Shown one piece after another: positions 36,933-44,070 of a stretch of 64,000 nt of DNA. Within the stretch, counting starts at the first letter, position 1. Every line of letters begins with the position of its first letter. This DNA comes from Massiliimalia sp050943535 (GTDB taxonomy: Bacteria; Bacillota; Clostridia; Oscillospirales; Ruminococcaceae). The position numbers and the translations under genes were made by a program. Under the pieces are notes generated by a model. It did not search any database and was not told the origin of the DNA. It was given only the letters and a program-made list of their open reading frames with translations. The stretch lies in NCBI GenBank assembly GCA_050943535.1, contig JBMNPJ010000005.1, forward strand, positions 186,001-250,000, written 5' to 3'.

Positions 36933-37973
36933 GTGAACATCAATGAGATTAAAGAAAAGTCCTTCGAAACCAGCATGCGCGGGTATCGGCAGGAAGAGGT
37001 TCACAACTATTTAGACGAAATTTGCGGTTATATTAAGGGGCTTTTGAAAGAAAAAGAAGATCTTCTGAAAAAAATGGAGATTTTGGCTCATAAAGTGGAA
37101 GAGTACAGAAATGATGAAGAAAGTATTCAGGAAGCTTTGCTGGGCGCTCAGAAACTGGGTAAAAGCGTAGTCAATGAAGCAAATCAGAAAGCGGAAGAAT
37201 TGCGCAAACAGGCAGAAGAACAGGTAGAAAAAATGGTTTCTGATGCCAAAACACAAGCAGAACAGATTTTAAGCGAAGCCCGTGCGAAAGCACAGGAAAT
37301 GCTGGTGAAATCTAAAAGCGAATCTGATAAACTCACATCTGATGCTCGCCAGAATGTAGAAAATATTGTACGCACTACTAAATATGAAATTGATAAAGAA
37401 CAGACCAATCTGATTCGGATGCAAAAGGAAGTATCTACCTTTAAATCTCAGCTTTTGGAACTGTATCGGGATCATATTGATTTAATCAAAAAACTTCCGG
37501 AAATGGAACCAGCTGCTCCAAAAATGCAGGAACAGGAAAAGGAAGTGCGCGATTTAAATAAGGATATTTATGAACAGCAAAAATCCGGTGAAAAGAAATC
37601 CGCGGATCAGGCAAGAGGGGTTGTAGTAAATACCCAGACGATTACCAGTGAAGGCCCTGCTGTCGTAAAAGCGGAAGCAGTAGAAGTGCCTGGACCGGTA
37701 TCTTCTGAACCTGAAGTGGAAACCTTTGACCAGCCGGATATTGCCGCTGGACTTTCTCAGTTTAAAATTCAGGAAACAAAAGAATATGACCGTGCTGAAA
37801 TGAAAACGGTAAACGAGCAGTATCGTGCTCCTGTTGAAACAGAAAAACCAAGTTCACAAAAACCAGAAGAAAAGCAGGTACATGCTGGGGAACCTTTTGG
37901 AAAAGTTGTTGCAAAAGACCACTATTATAAATCTAAGTATGGAAAATTGAAATTTGGCGGAAACAACCGATAA
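36933..37973 (+). CDS. divIVA: Cell-division/polarity protein DivIVA
   Basis: The N-terminus (MNINEIKEKSFETSMRGYRQEEVHNYLDEI) is the DivIVA lipid-binding domain that senses negative membrane curvature. A long coiled coil spans about residues 30-185, followed by a 150-residue Pro/Glu/Val-rich, apparently disordered tail with a basic end (YYKSKYGKLKFGG). GTG start after GGGAAGAGG. It closes the sepF-ylmH-divIVA group. The tail is longer than in Bacillus DivIVA (346 versus about 164 residues). Confidence 0.92.
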   Translation: MNINEIKEKSFETSMRGYRQEEVHNYLDEICGYIKGLLKEKEDLLKKMEILAHKVEEYRNDEESIQEALLGAQKLGKSVVNEANQKAEELRKQAEEQVEKMVSDAKTQAEQILSEARAKAQEMLVKSKSESDKLTSDARQNVENIVRTTKYEIDKEQTNLIRMQKEVSTFKSQLLELYRDHIDLIKKLPEMEPAAPKMQEQEKEVRDLNKDIYEQQKSGEKKSADQARGVVVNTQTITSEGPAVVKAEAVEVPGPVSSEPEVETFDQPDIAAGLSQFKIQETKEYDRAEMKTVNEQYRAPVETEKPSSQKPEEKQVHAGEPFGKVVAKDHYYKSKYGKLKFGGNNR

Positions 37974-37983
37974 TTTCGCCCTC

Positions 37984-38021
37984 AAATTGCCGTTATCACC
38001 AGCTTGTTAACGGCAATTTTT
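37984..38021 (+). terminator. Intrinsic terminator after divIVA
   Basis: AAATTGCCGTTA pairs perfectly with TAACGGCAATTT across a 12-base loop and ends in TTTTT. It lies 10 bases after the divIVA stop and 40 before lspA. Confidence 0.85.
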
Positions 38022-38061
38022 AGCATTGTCAGATGATTTTATGAAAAAGGATTTTTGAAAG

Positions 38062-38553
38062 ATGAAACGAATATTAGTAACTTATTATAACTATTTTTCC
38101 CTGATTATTTCAGCGGTAATTATTGGACTGGATCAGCTGTTTAAGTATTTAGCGGTTCAGTATTTGTACCCTGTGGGAACCATTCCGTTATGGAAAGGGG
38201 TATTTCAGCTGACCTATGTGGAAAACAGGGGAGCTGCTTTTGGAATTTTTGAAGGGAAAAAAATTCTGCTGGTTGGATTTACTGGAGTGATTTTGCTGCT
38301 TTTGTTGTTGGCGGTACTGTTTAAAAAAGTAACTCACCCTGTGCTGGTAACCAGCTTTGCCTTGATTATCGGAGGTGGGATCGGCAATTTGATTGACCGA
38401 ACCTTTTTGGGATATGTAGTAGACTATCTCCATTTAACATTATTCCAGTTCCCCGTATTTAATTTTGCTGATTGCGCTGTGGTCATTGGTACCATTTTGC
38501 TGATTGCATATTTTTTCTTTTGGGATAAAAAAGAAAATTCTGAACAAAGATAA
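38062..38553 (+). CDS. lspA: Lipoprotein signal peptidase LspA
   Basis: LspA is the membrane aspartyl protease that cleaves prolipoproteins. Four hydrophobic helices, VENRGAAFGIF, and the two catalytic Asp in GNLIDR/VVDYL and FNFAD are visible. The length of 163 is standard. The ATG follows GAAAGATGAAA-like sequence at the end of the spacer. The RluD-type gene starts 9 bases after the stop, the usual pairing. Confidence 0.95.
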   Translation: MKRILVTYYNYFSLIISAVIIGLDQLFKYLAVQYLYPVGTIPLWKGVFQLTYVENRGAAFGIFEGKKILLVGFTGVILLLLLLAVLFKKVTHPVLVTSFALIIGGGIGNLIDRTFLGYVVDYLHLTLFQFPVFNFADCAVVIGTILLIAYFFFWDKKENSEQR

Positions 38554-38562
38554 GGAGCGTAT

Positions 38563-39480
38563 ATGGAACAGGAAAATTCCTGCTTTAAGATAGAAGGGCC
38601 TTTGGTAGGGCAGAGAATCGATAAATTTTTATCAGAACAATTTCCTGATAAAACAAGAACCAGCCTGCAGAAAATGATTGAGGAAGAAAATGTTCTGGTC
38701 AATCAAAAGGCTGTTGCGAAAAATTATAAACTTCGGGCAAATGATCAGGTGGAGGTTGTATTTCCGCAGCCGGTGGAATTGAATCTGGTACCGGAAGAAA
38801 TTCCACTTGATATTGTTTATGAAGATGATGATTTGCTGGTAGTGAATAAGCCAAAAGGGATGGTGGTGCATCCGGCTCCCGGAAATTATTCCGGGACATT
38901 AGTCAACGCCCTGATGTTTCACTGTGGAGATTCCCTTTCTGGGATTAACGGCGTGATTCGTCCGGGAATTGTGCACCGAATTGATAAAAATACATCCGGT
39001 TTGCTGATGGTTGCCAAAAACGATTTGGCGCATCAGTGTTTGGCGGAACAAATTCAGGAGCATTCCTTTCTCCGGGAATATCAGGCGGTGGTTTACGGCA
39101 GGGTAAAAGAGGAGCAAGGTACGGTAAACGCTCCCATTGGCCGCAGCAAAACAGACCGAAAAAAGATGTGTGTAACCCTTACCAATTCTAAAGAGGCGGT
39201 TACCCATTATGAAGTTATTGAACGCTATGCTCAATTTACCCATATGAAATTCCGTTTGGAAACAGGCAGAACTCATCAAATTCGTGTGCATATGGCGTAT
39301 TTAGGGCATCCTGTGGCAGGGGATGATGTGTATGGTCCCAAAAAAGTCATCGAAAAGTTACAGGGGCAATGTCTCCATGCTAAAAAGATTGGCTTTGTCC
39401 ATCCGACCACCAAGGAATGGATGGAATTTGACAGTCCGCTTCCAGACTATTTTCAGTCCTTTTTACATAGTTTGAATTAA
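38563..39480 (+). CDS. RluD-type pseudouridine synthase
   Basis: An S4 domain (RIDKFLSEQFPDKTRTSLQKMI) precedes the RluA-family catalytic domain with IVHRIDKNTSGLLMVAK, whose Asp is the nucleophile. Its 305 residues match RluD, which modifies 23S rRNA helix 69, but RluC/YlyB-type specificity is possible. The ATG follows TAAGGAGCG. lspA-rluD order is conserved in Firmicutes. Confidence 0.92.
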   Translation: MEQENSCFKIEGPLVGQRIDKFLSEQFPDKTRTSLQKMIEEENVLVNQKAVAKNYKLRANDQVEVVFPQPVELNLVPEEIPLDIVYEDDDLLVVNKPKGMVVHPAPGNYSGTLVNALMFHCGDSLSGINGVIRPGIVHRIDKNTSGLLMVAKNDLAHQCLAEQIQEHSFLREYQAVVYGRVKEEQGTVNAPIGRSKTDRKKMCVTLTNSKEAVTHYEVIERYAQFTHMKFRLETGRTHQIRVHMAYLGHPVAGDDVYGPKKVIEKLQGQCLHAKKIGFVHPTTKEWMEFDSPLPDYFQSFLHSLN

Positions 39481-39539
39481 CAGTCATACTGAAGTGTGGC
39501 TGCCAAGACATAGTTTATTTTGAGGAAAGGGATGGTGTG

Positions 39540-40370
39540 ATGCTGCCTGAGATTTTTTCCAACATGATTCTCATATCAGATATGGATGATACGTTACTGA
39601 TGCCGGATAAATCAGTTTCTCCTGAAAATCTGGGAGCATTGAAAGAATTTCGGCGTTTAGGCGGAAAATTTACTGTGGCAACCGGCCGTTCCATTCCGTC
39701 CTACATGCGGTATCATTCCCTGTTAAAACCGGATCTGCCAGTCATTTTGAATAATGGGGCAGTGATCTATGATCCCAATAGTTCCACAATTTTATGGAAT
39801 ACGGTGCTTCCCAAATCTGCAGCTGCCTATGTACAGGATACCATTTCCCATTTTCCAGATGTGGGGGCGGAAATTCTGACACCTCAAAAAATGTATGTTG
39901 CCAATATGACTCCTGTGATCCAGGGACATATTTCCCGAGAACATCTTTGCTTTGAAAAGGCCAGTTGGGACACGGTTCCGTTTCCCTGGTTTAAAGTGTT
40001 GTTCGGTGCAGAGGAAGATCGTTTGGGGGCACTGGGGCAGTATTTGAAAGAACAGAATCATCCTGATGTGCAGTATATTTATTCCAGCAAGCGGTATTGC
40101 GAGATGCTTCCCATTGGAAGTTCCAAAGGTTCCGCCATGCGTCAGCTGATTGCCATGAAAGGAAAACAGAACTGCATTATTTGCGGGATGGGGGATTTTT
40201 ACAACGATCTGGAACTGATTGCCTTTGCAGATTTGGGTATTGCGGTGGGCAACGCGCCCAGCGATGTGCAGGCACAGGCGGATGTAGTTGTTTGTGACAA
40301 TCGATCTCACGCGATGGTGGAAGTGGTAGAATATTTGAAAAGCTATGCAGGAGCATTGAAAAAATCATAA
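39540..40370 (+). CDS. Cof-type HAD phosphatase
   Basis: A class IIB HAD hydrolase: motif I ISDMDDTLLMP (nucleophile Asp and general acid Asp), motif II in TVATGRS, motif III Lys of SSKGSAM and motif IV MGDFYNDLEL. Such enzymes dephosphorylate sugar phosphates, flavin or pyridoxal phosphates. The ATG at 39540 lies after AGGAAAGGG; an adjoining GTG at 39537 is less likely. It is the last gene of the plus block and is followed by a terminator. The substrate cannot be inferred. Confidence 0.87.
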   Translation: MLPEIFSNMILISDMDDTLLMPDKSVSPENLGALKEFRRLGGKFTVATGRSIPSYMRYHSLLKPDLPVILNNGAVIYDPNSSTILWNTVLPKSAAAYVQDTISHFPDVGAEILTPQKMYVANMTPVIQGHISREHLCFEKASWDTVPFPWFKVLFGAEEDRLGALGQYLKEQNHPDVQYIYSSKRYCEMLPIGSSKGSAMRQLIAMKGKQNCIICGMGDFYNDLELIAFADLGIAVGNAPSDVQAQADVVVCDNRSHAMVEVVEYLKSYAGALKKS

Positions 40371-40378
40371 TGATGAAA

Positions 40379-40406
40379 AAGGCAGGGAAGAAGGTATCCC
40401 TGCCTT
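40379..40406 (+). terminator. Intrinsic terminator after the HAD gene
   Basis: A perfect 10-bp stem AAGGCAGGGA/TCCCTGCCTT with an 8-base loop lies just after the stop codon, followed by AGTTTGTT. Confidence 0.75.
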
Positions 40407-40407
40407 A

Positions 40408-40830
40408 GTTTGTTGATAAAGTATTTGTGAAAGGCGTTGTGGCGCTAATGTTTCGCTCGTACTCCGTCAGTTTTGTTACTCAATAAACCTGTAACTGCTT
40501 TTGCTTAGGAGATACAATTTTGATATTGCACTACAGTAACCGGTAAAACTTGCTAAAACAACAATGCTATATACTCAAATCATATTTCCGGAAACGGTTG
40601 TGAGGGGGTACGCAGGGGGAGTTAAAGCCGTTAGGCGTCTCACTCCCCCTGAAAAGCCCTTCCGGCGTTTGAGGAAGGCTCTTTTTCCCTGTTTTCTGGC
40701 CTCAGAAAATAGGGCACAGGTGTGGGCGGTGTTAGCCCACAAGTAAAACAAAAAGATAAATGATTTTCACTTTACTAATAGGGTACGCGCCGAAGGTCAT
40801 TAGTACCGGGTATTGTCCGGCGACAGCAAA
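40408..40830. repeat. Dispersed structured intergenic repeat, copy B
   Basis: No gene is supported here. The stretch shares several blocks with 56390-56850: CAATTTTGATATTG (40515 and 56406), GGAAACG..TGAGGGGGTA (40590 and 56479), GTTTGAGGAA (40667 and 56650) and CTTACTAATAGG (40772 and 56596, first base differing). Four tandem hairpins follow one another at 40613-40651, 40655-40680 (then TTTTT), 40687-40714 and 40721-40741. A minus-oriented TACGAGCG core lies at 40454-40461 and a plus-oriented TACGCGCC core at 40784-40791 with a CCGGG hairpin at 40806-40820. Confidence 0.7.
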
Positions 40831-40939
40831 GATGCCGCGCTGGTGTTCTGTCAGCTGATACTGATATTTTAATAAAATGGTATTTGGCTCTGCTGGCTAA
40901 GGGACACACACCTCTTAGAACCCAAATATCCAAAGTCTG

Positions 40940-41710
40940 TTATATTTGTTCTTTAATATGCTTGAGGGCTCCCTTTTCCAAACGGGATACCTGCGCCTGA
41001 CTGATTCCAATTTCTTCTGCTACTTCCACCTGAGTTTTTCCCTGAAAAAACCGCAGGCTTAAAATGTTTTTTTCCCGCTCATTCAGATGGCTTAACGCTT
41101 CTTTAAACATAATTTCTCCCAGCCAGTCGCTGTCGTCGCTGTGGTCTCCAATTTGATCCATCACGTAGATGGTATCACCCCCGTCAGAATATACTGGCTC
41201 GTATAACGATACCGGATCTACAATTGCTTCTAAAGACAGGACAACCTCTGCCTTTTCCATATTCAGTTCTTTGGCGATTTCTTCGATAGTAGGTTCTCGG
41301 TTCAATTTTCTGGTGAGTTTTTCTTTTGCGGTCATTGCCTTGTAGGCGGTATCCTTTAAAGACCGGCTAACACGCACCGAGTTGTAATCTCTTAAATATC
41401 TTCGCAGTTCTCCAATAATCATTGGGACGGCATAGGTGGAAAATTTTACTCCGATGGAAGTATCAAAATTGTCAATTGCCTTAATCAGCCCAATACAGCC
41501 TACCTGAAATAAATCATCCATGTTTTCTCCCCGATTGGTGAAGCGCTGGATGACACTGAGTACCAGTTTCAAATTTCCATTAATTAATTTTTCCCGGGCA
41601 GTGGGATCTCCGTTTTTCATCTGTTCCAGATATTCCATTTTTTCTTTTTCTTTGAGTACTTTTAGTTTGGTGGTATTGATGCCGCAAATTTCCACTTTGT
41701 TTATCTGCAT
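40940..41710 (-). CDS. sigG: Sporulation sigma factor SigG
   Basis: SigG directs late forespore transcription. The protein has the start KVEICGINTTKLKVLKEKEK typical of SigG (the region that contacts anti-sigma factors), region 2 (NLKLVLSVIQRFTNRGENMDDLFQVGCIGLIKAIDNFD), the region 3 stretch and a C-terminal region 4 helix-turn-helix (VEVAEEIGISQAQVSRLEKGALKHI). The ATG at 41710 gives 256 residues; a longer frame from 41761 adds a non-conserved tail that overlaps the promoter. AAAAGGAAT precedes the ATG. Unlike in Bacillus, sigE and spoIIGA are not adjacent. Confidence 0.93.
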   Translation of the reverse strand: MQINKVEICGINTTKLKVLKEKEKMEYLEQMKNGDPTAREKLINGNLKLVLSVIQRFTNRGENMDDLFQVGCIGLIKAIDNFDTSIGVKFSTYAVPMIIGELRRYLRDYNSVRVSRSLKDTAYKAMTAKEKLTRKLNREPTIEEIAKELNMEKAEVVLSLEAIVDPVSLYEPVYSDGGDTIYVMDQIGDHSDDSDWLGEIMFKEALSHLNEREKNILSLRFFQGKTQVEVAEEIGISQAQVSRLEKGALKHIKEQI

Positions 41711-41746
41711 TTTGAAATCATTCCTTTTCGTAAAACTGGTGTACCA

Positions 41747-41776
41747 TAAGTATGGGAACACAAAGGAATTTCATAC
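41747..41776 (-). promoter_or_regulatory. Candidate forespore (SigF/SigG) promoter of sigG
   Basis: On the minus strand GTATG (plus 41772-41776), exactly 17 bases, then CATACTTA (plus 41747-41754) fit the SigG-type pattern GHATR-N17/18-CATNNTA closely. Transcription would start about 30 bases before the sigG ATG. sigG is known to be driven by SigF and by itself in other spore formers; the match is inference from consensus. Confidence 0.5.
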
Positions 41777-41829
41777 AGAAAAATTAATTACAAAAAATGG
41801 AAACCGAATTGCCCTTAAAAACAGAAAGG

Positions 41830-41858
41830 TTGCTGTAACATAAAAACTGTGCTACAAT
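41830..41858 (+). promoter_or_regulatory. Candidate promoter of the 41922 methyltransferase
   Basis: TTGCTG, a 17-base spacer and TACAAT (41853-41858) lie 63 bases before the ATG at 41922. Confidence 0.45.
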
Positions 41859-41921
41859 AATGGATAACATAGATCATGTTGTCCTTATTTGAAAAATTAT
41901 CGGTGATACTTGGAGGTATTC

Positions 41922-43091
41922 ATGGATCAGTTATTGGAATACTTAAGCAAAATAGTAAGCGGAAATCCCAAAAAGATTGTAATCAGCAATCCGGCAAAAC
42001 AGGATCTTCCGTTTCAGAAAATAGAAATACAGCAGAAAACCAATGGATATTTGGTGGAAAAACGGACGCAAAAACAGGTGTTTCATGAAACCGTTTCCAA
42101 AGAACAATTGCAAGACTGCTGCAACACCTGGATGAAGCAGGGATTTCGCCAGCTGAATGCCTGGACCGACGAAGAAGAATACAGTATTAAAATATCCAAA
42201 AAAGGAAAGGTTCTTTTTGGAAAACACAAACTGGCAGGTGCTGTAAAAACCAACCTGTCTCATAACCGGAAAAAACAATATCTGTTGGGGGAAGGCACAG
42301 TGATTCCTCCGTTAGTCGATATGGGCGTGTTTACTAAAGAGGGGAAAATCGTTCAGTCTATGTACGACAAGTACCGGCAAATCAATAAATTTATTGAGTT
42401 TGTGGATGACGCCGTGGAAAAAAGTGGACTAAAAAAGCTGCATATTATTGATTTTGGATGCGGAAAGTCTTATTTAACCTTTATTGTTTATTACTATCTT
42501 GTGTTTGTAAAACATTTAGAAGTGGAAATGGTGGGGCTGGATTTAAAAGAAGATGTCATTGAAAAATGCAATGAAACTGCCCGCAAATACAATTATGAAC
42601 ATCTGCATTTCCAGGTGGGAAATATTGACGGATACCGCTCCTCTATGCCGGTGGATATGGTGATTACTCTGCATGCCTGTGACACTGCTACAGATTATGC
42701 TTTGTTCAATGCCATTTGCTGGAATGCGAAAATTATTATTTCAGTTCCGTGCTGTCAGCATGAACTGTGCCATCAGATGCATGATTCCCAGCTGCCTATT
42801 TTAGAACGGTATGGAATTATTAAAGAGCGCTCCGCAGCTTTAATGACTGATGCGGTTCGGGGAAATCTTCTGGAATACTGCGGATACAAAACCCAACTGC
42901 TGGAATTTATTGATTTTGCCCATACCCCGAAAAATATTCTGATTCGGGCAGTAAAATCCAACATTTCTCCAAGTCATAAAAAACAGATGCTTCAGGAGGT
43001 TGCTGCCCTTTGCCAATGTTTTGGTGTAACTCCTTGTTTATGGAAACTTTTAAAAGAGCAGGGAATCATTGAATGGGAGCAGCCACAATAA
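41922..43091 (+). CDS. SAM-dependent methyltransferase, Methyltransf_32-like
   Basis: A 389-residue protein with a C-terminal class I SAM fold: IIDFGCGKSYLTFIVYYYL (motif I), EMVGLDLKEDVIEKC (motif II) and VITLHACDTATDYAL, followed by ISVPCCQHELCHQM. The HACD and PCCQHEL features recall the METTL25/RRNAD1-type Methyltransf_32 family, of unsettled substrate. About 150 N-terminal residues form an additional domain with no recognised motif. The ATG at 41922 sits after TTGGAGGT; a TTG at 41910 lies within that site. It stands alone between sigG and a bidirectional terminator. Confidence 0.78.
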   Translation: MDQLLEYLSKIVSGNPKKIVISNPAKQDLPFQKIEIQQKTNGYLVEKRTQKQVFHETVSKEQLQDCCNTWMKQGFRQLNAWTDEEEYSIKISKKGKVLFGKHKLAGAVKTNLSHNRKKQYLLGEGTVIPPLVDMGVFTKEGKIVQSMYDKYRQINKFIEFVDDAVEKSGLKKLHIIDFGCGKSYLTFIVYYYLVFVKHLEVEMVGLDLKEDVIEKCNETARKYNYEHLHFQVGNIDGYRSSMPVDMVITLHACDTATDYALFNAICWNAKIIISVPCCQHELCHQMHDSQLPILERYGIIKERSAALMTDAVRGNLLEYCGYKTQLLEFIDFAHTPKNILIRAVKSNISPSHKKQMLQEVAALCQCFGVTPCLWKLLKEQGIIEWEQPQ

Positions 43092-43125
43092 AAGAAAGAT
43101 AGATTATATCAAAAAGTGTTTTTTA

Positions 43126-43162
43126 AAGTTATGACCACCTCAGAAAAAGGTGGTCATAACTT
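43126..43162. terminator. Bidirectional terminator
   Basis: AAGTTATGACCACCT pairs perfectly (15 bp) with AGGTGGTCATAACTT around a 7-base loop. It separates the plus-strand methyltransferase gene from the convergent minus-strand small genes, and its right end contains the stop codon of the 43161 gene. TTTTAA precedes it on the left for minus-strand transcription. Confidence 0.85.
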
Positions 43163-43349
43163 ATGGGAGCTTTCGTTGATTCAGCAGTTTGACTGCGTGT
43201 TTTTTCATGCTTTCAAAAGTTTTAATTTCTTCTGCATGGCAGCAGATTTGATCTTTCATATAGTCAGGAAGCTGGAAGTAGTATAAATTTGCCTGTTCGT
43301 TGTTGGCAACTAAATCGTACAGGCTTTCATAACGCTTGTGTTTTGACAT
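43161..43349 (-). CDS. Small conserved LPDY-motif protein, paralogue 2
   Basis: A 62-residue protein aligning with its upstream neighbour over ANLYYFQLPDYMKDQI and then a helix ending in AVKLLNQ. The shared pattern is A..YF..LPDYV....H..EI.S.E.....A...L.Q. I recognise similar small proteins of unknown function as common in gut Clostridia. GCGAGG precedes the ATG, and the gene starts 14 bases after the upstream paralogue ends, so the two form one unit. It is rich in Lys, Cys and Tyr. Confidence 0.72.
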   Translation of the reverse strand: MSKHKRYESLYDLVANNEQANLYYFQLPDYMKDQICCHAEEIKTFESMKKHAVKLLNQRKLP

Positions 43350-43363
43350 GGAATTTACCTCGC

Positions 43364-43558
43364 TTAATATTGTTCCAAAACATTTTGAGCGTAGCTTTTC
43401 AGGTCTTCCTCAGAATGAATTTCAAAGGTGTGCTGCTGCAGCATTCCCTGGACATAGTCTGGCAGCCCTACAAAATAATCTCTAGCTCTGGAGTTTTGCT
43501 GGAGCAGCTGATTTAAACTGCGGTTTGCAGAATGGTTGACTTTATTGGTTTGATTCAT
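43364..43558 (-). CDS. Small conserved LPDY-motif protein, paralogue 1
   Basis: A 64-residue protein with ARDYFVGLPDYVQGML and HSEEDLKSYAQNVLEQY. It is paralogous to the gene just downstream. A perfect AAGGAGG lies 9 bases before the ATG, so translation is well supported despite the small size. Polar and helical, with no membrane segment or signal peptide; function unknown. The pair could be a tandem duplication. Confidence 0.75.
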   Translation of the reverse strand: MNQTNKVNHSANRSLNQLLQQNSRARDYFVGLPDYVQGMLQQHTFEIHSEEDLKSYAQNVLEQY

Positions 43559-43744
43559 ATTTTAATTCCTCCTTAACTGATTACAGGATAATATGGACAG
43601 GTTTTAAGAATAGTTTGTTCCAAATTCTGCCCCTTATACAGAAAAATAGATATGATTTTGCGGATTTTTTCTCAAAAATTTATATTTGTCAAAAATTCAA
43701 CCAATTCTTTCCTGTAATTTGGAATGATTGGGACCTTCAAAATC

Positions 43745-43773
43745 TTGACAAGGATTTTTGCCCAGAGTATAAT
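43745..43773 (+). promoter_or_regulatory. Consensus sigma-A promoter of the feo operon
   Basis: A perfect TTGACA (43745-43750), a 17-base spacer and a perfect TATAAT (43768-43773) lie 64 bases ahead of feoA. It is the only full-consensus promoter in the window, as expected for a gene set held down by a repressor. Confidence 0.88.
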
Positions 43774-43795
43774 GTTAGCATAAGCTAACATTATA
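43768..43795. promoter_or_regulatory. Probable metalloregulator operator of feo
   Basis: TATAATGTTAGC and GCTAACATTATA are perfect 12-bp inverted arms around ATAA. The left arm contains the -10 box and the right arm covers the likely transcription start, so a bound repressor would block the promoter. The GTTAGC..GCTAAC core resembles DtxR/MntR/IdeR-class boxes more than the Fur box; the regulator is not in the window. Confidence 0.72.
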
Positions 43796-43836
43796 AATAT
43801 TGCTATTATCCCATGAATCGAGGAGGATTTTAAATT

Positions 43837-44070
43837 ATGACATTAGACCAACTATCTCCTGGACAGAGCGGAATTATTGAGTCTGTGGGAGGACACGGTG
43901 CTTTAAGACGCCGTTTGCTGGATATGGGATTAACTCCAAAAACAAAAGTTGCTGTTCGAAAGGTAGCTCCTATGGGCGACCCGATCGAACTGTTTTTACG
44001 CAGTTATGTGCTCACCATTCGCCGTGAGGATGCGTCCAATATTGTATTAAAAGAGGAGAGCGTTCAATGA
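43837..44070 (+). CDS. feoA: Ferrous iron transport accessory protein FeoA
   Basis: A 77-residue SH3-like protein (LDQLSPGQSGIIESVGG, RRLLDMGLTPKTKVAVRKVAPMGDPIELFLRSYVLTIR) that supports FeoB-dependent Fe(II) uptake. The ATG follows CGAGGAGG. Its stop overlaps the feoB start by 4 bases, so the two are translationally coupled. Regulated, by inference, through the inverted repeat over its promoter. Confidence 0.94.
   Translation: MTLDQLSPGQSGIIESVGGHGALRRRLLDMGLTPKTKVAVRKVAPMGDPIELFLRSYVLTIRREDASNIVLKEESVQ

Noticed and set aside
40564..40746. A 60-codon frame in the repeat-rich gap
   Set aside because: It runs through several perfect hairpins of the repeat, with no ribosome site and no conserved pattern.
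40408..40930. CRISPR array or IS element considered for the repeats
   Set aside because: The repeats are not evenly spaced, vary in sequence and orientation, and no cas gene, transposase or target duplication is visible.
41711..41761. Longer N-terminus for SigG from 41761
   Set aside because: The added residues are not SigG-like, and the extension would cover the candidate promoter and the AAGGA ribosome site.
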